A stretch of DNA of 34,505 bases from Auxenochlorella pyrenoidosa (Eukaryota > Chlorophyta > Trebouxiophyceae > Chlorellales > Chlorellaceae), in contig KQ481942.1 of assembly GCA_001430745.1 (NCBI GenBank), positions 477,901 to 512,405 of the forward strand, read 5' to 3'. The first letter of the stretch is position 1. Each line of letters begins with the position of its first letter. A model generated the notes under the pieces. The model was given only the letters and a program-made list of their open reading frames with translations, searched no databases and was not told the origin of the DNA. Positions 27,401-34,505 of this stretch are shown piece after piece. A program made the translations under genes and the position numbers.

Positions 27401-28608
27401 TACGACATATTCGTCAGCCGCAATGCAGGCGGCGACTGGGTGAAGGCCAGCAAACCCGGCCCAAAGGCTGGCCTGACTGTGTCCATCTCTGGCGATGGCC
27501 AAGTTTTCCTGGCCAGTGAACTTGGTGGCCTGCTATGGACTAGCCGCGATGGCGCGAACTGGACGGCCCGTGCAGCCTCTCTCGGGAATCTGACCTGGGG
27601 CGCCACGGCCGCCTCTTACAATGGCCAGCGGCTTGCTGCTGCAGCCTTCCAGGGACTGATTCATACAAGCTCAGACCAGGTGAGCATTTCACTTCGCCAC
27701 AGTCTGTGGGCAGCACAGGGGCACGCCGGGGTCTGTGTTGCAAGTTTTGTTGAGCTGAGACTGACTGAGCAAGCAGTCCAGCCAGCAGCCGTCGATCGTG
27801 GCATGCCCACCCTTTCCAAATGGCCCGCCCTGCAGGGAGTGACATGGAACCCTCAGCCTGGCTCTGGCTCGCGCTCATGGGGGCCATTAGCCTCTTCCAG
27901 CGATGGCATGCGGCTTACAGCGGTTGACACCAGCAGTGGCCTGGTGTACACAAGCTCGGATGCGGTGAGCAGCCTTACCTTGCCACCAGCGTGGGTGGCT
28001 GTGTGCTGCAGTATGTGGGGCAAGAGGGCGGGTGGCACAGCTGCGCAAGCTCATGCCCAGGCAGAGGTATATGCCGCTTGTAGCGATGTGGCTACACAAG
28101 CACAGCCGGCATCAATCTACAGAAGGCCAACCATGCGACTGCGCAACCTTCTCCTCGTTGTTTGCTGGTGCAGGGAGTCACGTGGGTGGAGCGCCGCCCA
28201 CAGGCCCTGTTGACAAGCAGCGCATCTCTTGCCATATCGGGGGATGGCCTCCGCCTGGTTGCATCGACCTCTGATAGCCCATGCCTGCAGCTGTCCCAGG
28301 ATGGCGGGGCATCTTGGCAGCAGGCGGCCTGCTCTGGCGGCTGGGCAGCCGTGGCAATCGCAGCCAATGGCAGCCGCATGTTTGCCGGCAACAGCAACGC
28401 CCGCAACATCCAGACCAGCAGCGAGGGCCTGAGCTGGTCATCTTGCGGCATCATCGCTCCGGGAGACCAGGCGTTTCGTGCCTTCTCAATTGCTGCATCT
28501 GCCGACGGCCAACGAGTCACAACCGCTGCAAGCCCGTACACCAACATTTACTCCGGTACCTTTGTGTACACCAGCACAGACAGCTGCGCCACGTGGGTGA
28601 AGCAATGA
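24435..28608 (+). CDS. Secreted papain-family cysteine protease fused to an Asp-box beta-propeller (paralogue 1)
   Basis: Thirteen exons: 24435-24617, 24711-24791, 24893-24993, 25128-25369, 25588-25716, 25886-26044, 26190-26294, 26394-26455, 26579-26618, 26750-26840, 27064-27679, 27836-27964, 28174-28608; 790 residues. Signal peptide MFGNMRLCRVLFLAVVAAVM, with an alternative start five codons on. I29-like prodomain: FYNSWRKRYNKSY, DDRRYRAWLSNLE, GMNGLSDYTPAEL. C1A peptidase: Gln in VRDQ, CGSCWAF (nucleophile about Cys196), YSEQQMIDC, GCAGG, NHAVVIVGY (His about 352), KNSWG (Asn about 370). A Pro-rich linker follows at about 414-472 (QPPPQPPPPSPPPPVPSP). Then come seven Asp-box units: SRNAGGDW, SRDGANW, SSDQGVTW, SSDAGVTW, SQDGGASW, SSEGLSW, STDSCATW. 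Proteolysis in wall or vacuole is inferred; the propeller may bind glycan or substrate. Odd points: one extra residue between the oxyanion Gln and Cys, and a lost exon 2 acceptor compared with paralogue 2. No TGTAA found downstream. Confidence 0.88.
24842..24862 (+). repeat. (GCAT)n microsatellite
   Basis: GCATGCATGCATGCATGC run in the intron between protease exons 2 and 3; palindromic units. Confidence 0.8.
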
Positions 28609-28854
28609 CCCGACTTTCGGCCGCCACCACTTTGATTTATGGTCATTCGAGAGCAGCTGTCATATTGTTTTTTAATTCCTGAAAACCAGCGTCAGACGAT
28701 CCTCCAAGGGCTAGCTGTGGGAAGCTTTTGGGAGCATTTTTGGGCACTGCAGTGTTTCAACGCTGCATGTGGCCACTGGTGGGGTGTGCATACAAGTTGG
28801 CACGATCGAGTGTTGCAGGCATATATCTGCCAGTCTTTCAGACTCCAGACTTGG

Positions 28855-29196
28855 ATGTTTGGTAAATGTTCAGGCAGGACTGCTGGGCTACAGGCCGTGC
28901 TTGCTGTGGCAGTGCTGGCTGCCTGCCTGATAGCCGCCGCCCCCCCCCCCCCGCCCCCTGCTGCTTTTACAGTCGGCACAATGCTGCCAGCCAGCTCCCT
29001 GGAGGGCCTGCAGCGACAGCTCGACCAGCTGCCTAACCATTGCCCAGCAGATGGGCCATGCGGTGGGAAATGCTGCTGCTCAGCTGGACTCGGCCCAAAG
29101 CACACACAGCAGGCAGCCCTGCTGGCAGCAGATGGGGCAGTGCTCGACTTCGTCGGCCAGGACTGGAAGCAGCTGCCTGCTTCAACAACACATTAG
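28855..29196 (+). CDS. Possible small secreted Cys-containing protein
   Basis: Unspliced open frame of 113 residues between the two protease genes. It starts MFGKCSGRTAGLQAVLAVAV and continues as a hydrophobic stretch, a signal-peptide pattern. A run of prolines follows, then a segment with six cysteines including CGGKCCC. I recognise no family. Its MFG start and hydrophobic leader vaguely recall the leader of the neighbouring protease, so it might be a remnant of a third copy. The rest shows no papain or propeller motif. No TGTAA is found after the stop. It could be a chance open frame. Confidence 0.3.
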   Translation: MFGKCSGRTAGLQAVLAVAVLAACLIAAAPPPPPPAAFTVGTMLPASSLEGLQRQLDQLPNHCPADGPCGGKCCCSAGLGPKHTQQAALLAADGAVLDFVGQDWKQLPASTTH

Positions 29197-30012
29197 ACCA
29201 CCTCGGGTACTATCCTGGAAGTTCCACTCCGCCGGCAGAAGCTAGCTAGCGCTGTGCCTCACAGGCGCAGCACGTCAGCATGGGGCGGCTGCAGCAATTG
29301 CTGCCTTGCAAGGCACCTCCCCCAACAGCGGAGCAGCTACATATGTACAGCTACGTGCTATGAATGTCATTCAATCAAGTTGTGTGCTGTGCGCTGGAGA
29401 CCAGGGGCAGTTACAGGCCAGCCAGCAAGCATTCGTTACCGAGCACAAAAAGGCTCATGCATGAGTGTGCACGGCGCCTGCACCGCGAGGCAGAGAAGTT
29501 AGCGTACCTGGCAGGGCGCACATATGTGTTCTCAACTCGAAAAAGAAGCACATGAGCACAGGGCAGCCACCTTACACGCATGCCATGCAATGGCAGCGAC
29601 GCTGAGGGAGTCGGGCTGGGCTTGGGTGGAGGCCGCCTGCGGCAGAAGCTGCCAGGCAGGTCATGCTTGCGGCGCGTTGCCGCTTTTGCCCTCCTCTGCC
29701 TGGGTTGCTGCAGCCTCCACTGCGGTGTTGCCTGGAACGAACCCTGAACAGGTCAGCGCGGTTGCCACCGGAGCCGCGCGGCCTTGCAAGCGCCCTCTTC
29801 CACGCTGCTCCGCTTCTACGTTTCGATAGCAGCTAGAACAACTTTTCCTTTCCTCCAGCCCCCTACTGCCGCCCCTCCGGACTGTGCGATGTGTGCCTTG
29901 TGGGCGCCGCCGCCGCTGACGCTGCCCAACCTGCATTCCCCCCTTTGACAGACTTTCTGTTGGCATCCCCGCCCTGAGTTTTCCGCACGGGGCAGTTCCA
30001 GGCATACCAGGC
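29197..30012. other. Spacer between the two protease paralogues
   Basis: About 816 bp upstream of the second protease start. Several short open frames on both strands, none with motif, splice partner or homology that I recognise. Confidence 0.45.
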
Positions 30013-33000
30013 ATGCCGCCCTGCAATGTGCTAGTGCTGGTGCTGGTGGCGGCAAGCAGCGCATTGCTGTCGAGCGTCAGCTGTACAGCTGCATTTGCCT
30101 CTGCTGCTTCAACCAAGCCCCTTGCATTGTCCGGCTACCGTACAAAGGCGGCAGCTGCAGCAGCGGCCAAGGCAATCCTGGCATCTGTGAGAGGGCAGGC
30201 TGCGTGACATAGCCACTGACTGTGTTCTAGCCACGTGCCTAGCTGTTGTCTGCGTGTCGCGCTCCAGGAACCGATCCACAGAGGAGTGAACCAGCTACTG
30301 CCATCCACCCTGCAGAGCGCCTGGCAGAAGCGCAACTATTACAATTCGTGGCGCAAACGATACAACAAGAGCTATGTGAGCGGGCACGGAGCATGCCTGC
30401 AGCTGATGGCAGCGATGAGCGGTTTTTCTTCCCTTCTCCTATCACTGATTCCCTCTGATCTTGATGCAGGACGATCGGCGCTTCCGAGCTTGGCTGTCCA
30501 ACCTGGATTCCATGGCCAGATGGAACAGCCGCCGCAACCCGCCCTTCCTCAAGGGCATGAATGGGCTCAGGTCGGCACCTAGACCTCCTACGAAACATCT
30601 TGCTGCCTTGTGTTTACAGTCTGTCTAACCACATCGGAACGCGCGACACAGGCAGCAGGCCGCGCTGTGCCTGGGGCTGCCGCTGCCTGTCTGCCTGCCT
30701 GCCCGCCTGCCTGAATGCTCGGGCCTGCCCAACCTCTGCCCTGCTCATGCCTCCTCTGCGCTGCAGCGACTACACCCCTGCCGAGCTGTCGCGCCTGCTT
30801 ATGAGGCGCTCAGACCCCAGCAGTGCTAGGACGCGCAGTGGCAGTGTGTCTGTCGGAGGCGCTGCTGCTTCTGCCGCCGCAGCTGCCGCTGGCAGCAGGA
30901 AGGAAGACCTGCCGAGCGAGTGGAACTGGCGGGATCAGGGCATGGTGTCTGAAGTGCGGGACCAGCGGAGTTGCGGCAGCTGCTGGGCCTTTGCAGCAGT
31001 AGGTGAGTGGTAGCGATGCGCTGAGGTGTTCTGAAGAGATATCAGCCTGCCTAGCGTTGTCGCGCTTCATCAGGGAGCTTTAGGGCTGTCATGGTGGAGG
31101 CGTGTTGCGGGTACTAGATGGCATGCTTGCGGGTGCCGAGTGGCATTCAGCAGGGTGGCAAGCGCTCACAGATGCACAACCGCTTGTGAAGTGCCATAAA
31201 CAGGCTGCCAACTTGATCGATTTATTTTGACAACCGTGTCTGAGGTCAACAACTCCTTACAACCAGACACTCTGCCACCTGTTCCCGCAGCCGCGCTGGA
31301 GAGCCGCGCCCGCATCGATGGCACCGACCGCGGCCCCAACTACAGCGAGCAGCAGATGATTGACTGCGTGACTGAGGCAGCAGGGTACAGCTCATATGGC
31401 TGCGCTGGCGGCACGGCAGGTATGGCTCAGCGGGCGCCAGTAGATGGGTTGCATCCAGGCTGAATGGCAGGCAACACTGGGCCGTGAACTAGCAGCTGCA
31501 CAACAAGCTCCCGTTTGGACCCCACATCTGCTCTCTGCTTCCTGGACATTTCGACCGTTCACTTTCATTCTCGTGCAGAGGACGTGTTCAACTTTGCCAG
31601 CACTTATTTTGTCGCCCAGGATGACAAATACAGGCCGTACGTTGCTCAGAATGGCACTGGCTGCCGGGCGGCCAGCACTGTTGGCGCCGTCACTGTCAAG
31701 CCCTCGCCCGGCTTTGATGTTGTGGCTGGCAACCCAGGTGCGGCTGCTTGTGCACGCGCGCCTGTGCAGGGTCTGTGTCGCACGTTCCATTGTGGTTAGA
31801 CAGCCTTCAAGCACAGACAAGCAAGCTGCTGATTGCTGCCTGATGCAGAGGCCATCATGCGCGCGATTGTGGAGACTGGTCCTGTTGTTGCATATTTATA
31901 CGTGCTCAGTGCCACCGACCCTGCCTCTCTGTTAGGCTACGACGGAGTCACCGGTGCGGGCCTCTTGGGACCGCGCCTTGTTGTGCCGCAGCCACCGCAT
32001 GCAGGCACGCAACCGAGCGTGCATTTGCGCATGACTAACAACTGATTTGACCTGTTTTGATGCAGGCAGCTACCCTGCCAGCGCTTGCGCTGCTGCCATT
32101 GCCGACCCCAATGTCACCATCAACCACGCTGTGGTAAGCGCAGCGTGCCCTGCTGTCGCCGCCGTGGCATCGGGTGCTCATGCATGCCTGCTGGCACCTG
32201 AGTTGGGTATGCTACGCAAGGCACAAACTCACCGCCTGTCACTGATCTGCAGGTTCTTGTTGGCTATAACTTTCCTGAGAAGTACTGGATTGGTGAGGTG
32301 GCTGTGCGATGCACGTGACCTCTGCCTGAGGTGGCCACAAAGATGCGATCTGCACTACTCACAACGCTTTCACCACTGTGCCTGGCCATCATCTCTTCCC
32401 AACCATGCAGTGCGCAACTCGTGGGGCCTATCATGGGGTGATGGCGGCTATGGTCGGCTTGAGATGACCAGCGGCGGCTCTGGGCTTTGCAATATGTACA
32501 AGTGCGCCTTAATATAGTTATATCATGACTTCTAGCGTAGTTGTACAACTGATGGTGCATTCAAGCAGTCGTTGTTGTTGCTCGGTTGGCCCTACAGGCT
32601 TGTGCGCTTTGCGCCTGCCTTGCAGTTGTCTGCATGCGCCCATGCCTGCCTGCCTGCCCGGTCAACTGCTGACTCCCAGGCCTGCCTGCCTGCTCGGCCC
32701 CCTCAGCAGAGAGCTTCTCCTCCATTCGCTGGTGCACCCCCCTGGCACCATTTCCCCACCAGTTGCTGCCCTCTGTCGCTGCCGCAGGTACAATGCGCTG
32801 GCGCCACGCAGGACTGCCAAGTACGCCCTGCCCCGGGTGCCGCCCCCCGCCCGCCCGCCCAGCCCGCCCCCGTCGCCTCCCCCGGCTCCTTCTGAGCCCG
32901 ACCTCCCCCCGGCTGCGTGGTGGGCAGTGGCCTCTGACGCCAGCGGCACGGTGCTGGCAGCCATAAACCAGGGCCAGGATGCCGCGTTCTCTGATGTGGG

Positions 33001-34129
33001 GGACGTCTTTGTCAGCCGTGACGCCGCGACCAGTTGGTCAAACGCCACCAGTGCCGGCAGGCGGCAGTGGGCCGCGCTGTCTGTCGCGGGCGGCGGCGGG
33101 CTGCTGCTGGCGGCGGACGCCGGCCCTGGGTTTCTGTACACCAGCGGCGACGGCTTCAGCTGGACGCTCCGTGCCACCGAGCATGGCCCCCTCAAGTGGG
33201 CGGCCACGGCGGCATCCAGTGACGGCCAGCGGGTTGCTGCCGCGGCAGAGTCTGGGGCCATATATACCAGCTCGGACCGGGTGAGTGCCCGGGCTGGGAC
33301 AAGGGCACTGCAGGTGGAGTAAGCACTCGGGTTGAGGTGCTGATGGGATCGCCCATGCAGGTGCACTGCCCAGCCCACAGCCCTGCGGTCACAACCTGCC
33401 AGTGTGTCTCATCCGCCCCGCCCACTGCTGCCCCGTTCTCAGGGCGTGAGCTGGACTCCGCAGTCAAAGGCGGGCACCCGATCCTGGTCCGCGCTCGCCT
33501 CCTCCAGTAACGGCAAGCTTCTCGCTGCAGCAGTCAACCAGGGCCACATCTGGACCAGCAACGACTATGCAAGTGGGGGGCGGGTGTACGTTGCTGTGCT
33601 CGCGGCCTGCAGTGGGTTCCAGAGCTTCCAAGCTCACACATCCTCGATTCGCTGAGCGCCCCGGCCCCCCATGCACACATACAGCCCACTGCTAACCCTT
33701 GCACCGTCCCATCCGCATCTGCAGGGAGCCACCTGGGCTGAGCAGCGCCCAGTCGCAGACCCGCAATACTGGAGCTCCCTCGCCTCATCCGGAAATGGTC
33801 AACGCCTGCTGGCCAGCTCCGGGCCATGCCTGCACGTCTCGCAGAATGGCGGGGCATCCTGGAGCAAGACGCAGTGCAGCGCGCTGGGCAGCTGGGCGCG
33901 GGTGGCCGTGTCTGCCGACGGCGGCCGCCTGTTTGCTGCCAGCCAGGACGCTGATGCCCCGGGGGTCTACACCAGCATTGATGGGCAGACCTGGGACCCC
34001 TGCGGTGCCACCAGGGAGCCAAACATATACTCAATAGCATCATCCGCCGACGGCCAGCGCCTTGTGGCCAGCTCCCTCGGCGCCGTCTTTGTCAGCACCG
34101 ATGGGTGTGCTTCTTGGGTCGATGCCTGA
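30013..34129 (+). CDS. Secreted papain-family cysteine protease fused to an Asp-box beta-propeller (paralogue 2)
   Basis: Thirteen exons: 30013-30186, 30268-30375, 30470-30570, 30767-31002, 31291-31419, 31579-31737, 31849-31953, 32066-32133, 32253-32292, 32411-32501, 32788-33280, 33443-33568, 33725-34129; 744 residues. Exon count, order and phases match paralogue 1. Signal peptide MPPCNVLVLVLVAASSALLS. Prodomain: YYNSWRKRYNKSY, DDRRFRAWLSNLD, GMNGLSDYTPAEL. Peptidase: VRDQRSCGSCWAF with normal Gln-Cys spacing (nucleophile about Cys200), YSEQQMIDC, NHAVVLVGY (His about 358), RNSWG (Asn about 376). A shorter Pro-rich linker (RPPSPPPSPPPAP) follows. Seven Asp-box units: SRDAATSW, SGDGFSW, SSDRGVSW, SNDYGATW, SQNGGASW, SIDGQTW, STDGCASW. 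The intron after 33568 must be GC-AG (donor GCAAGT), since any GT donor nearby breaks the frame. All catalytic residues are present, so an active enzyme is likely. It arose with paralogue 1 by tandem duplication. Confidence 0.9.
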
Positions 34130-34505
34130 CACCTTTTTGATGTAAGCCATGACACACAAGCCATGGCAGCCGGCAGTATCAAGGGCTGCCGCCCAGCCAG
34201 TCTTGAGTGCAGTGGCTATAGCTGCCTGGCTGCCGCGCATCCGCTGACCGTACCGCCAGCATCGTTGGTCGTGGAATGGAATGTTCACACGCATGCACAG
34301 TGGAGGGTGATACAACGGAGGGATAATCGGCTTGGTCCCCAAATGGCGCACAGTAGGATCTTGGACAGGCAAGCAAATGCAAGCAAGCCAACGGCCTCCT
34401 GTACATGTGCCACTTCATAAGGTGCCAGTGCCCAGTGGTGCGGGTCGGGTTGGAGATTGGTGCTTAAGGGCACCAATACATTTTGATATCCAATGGCACT
34501 GAAGG
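34130..34505. other. 3' flank of the second protease gene
   Basis: After the stop and TGTAA I see no further exon, RNA gene or repeat up to the window end. Confidence 0.5.
34141..34145 (+). terminator. TGTAA poly(A) signal of protease paralogue 2
   Basis: TGTAA 12 nt past the TGA at 34127-34129. Confidence 0.7.

Overview
The window looks like nuclear DNA of a green alga, most likely a Chlorella-like trebouxiophyte. The reasons are very high GC, genes cut into many short exons by small GT-AG introns, TGTAA poly(A) signals a short distance past several stops, secreted proteins with Ser-Pro-Pro / Pro-rich (hydroxyproline-type) linkers, and a tandem-domain ArsA/GET3 ATPase with a plastid-type leader. 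There is no sign of bacterial, organellar or CRISPR sequence. All gene models were built by hand: exons were joined where the protein family, the splice sites and the codon phase agreed. Each complete model is a whole number of codons.

Layout: (1) <2-1695 +, C-terminal part of an FY/WDR33-type WD40 mRNA 3'-end processing factor. (2) about 5344-2065 -, an unrecognised protein made of tandemly duplicated exon pairs, with a frameshift in the last copy. (3) 11868-6326 -, an 18-exon secreted right-handed beta-helix (pectate-lyase-superfamily) protein with an extensin-like N-terminus. (4) 14874-12499 -, an SLC35B-type nucleotide-sugar/PAPS transporter. (5) 15913-15190 -, a small unrecognised protein. 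(6) 16225-23700 +, ARSA1, a two-domain GET3/TRC40 ATPase for tail-anchored proteins, 19 exons. (7) and (8) 24435-28608 + and 30013-34129 +, tandem paralogous secreted papain-family proteases. Each carries an I29-like prodomain, a peptidase domain, a Pro-rich linker and a seven-unit Asp-box (BNR-like) beta-propeller.

Genes 3, 7 and 8 encode secreted, wall-type proteins. Genes 4 and 6 belong to the endomembrane/organelle trafficking machinery. Gene order does not suggest a shared pathway, apart from the tandem protease pair.

Two genome-level features stand out. First, local duplication is pervasive: whole genes (7/8), exon pairs (2), and above all short pieces spanning exon-intron junctions, recopied into the neighbouring intron at several places in ARSA1 and once in the beta-helix gene. 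Second, GC-AG introns are unusually frequent: about eight of roughly 73 modelled introns, each required by codon phase or by exact paralogue alignment. The most novel protein architecture is the papain plus Asp-box propeller fusion.
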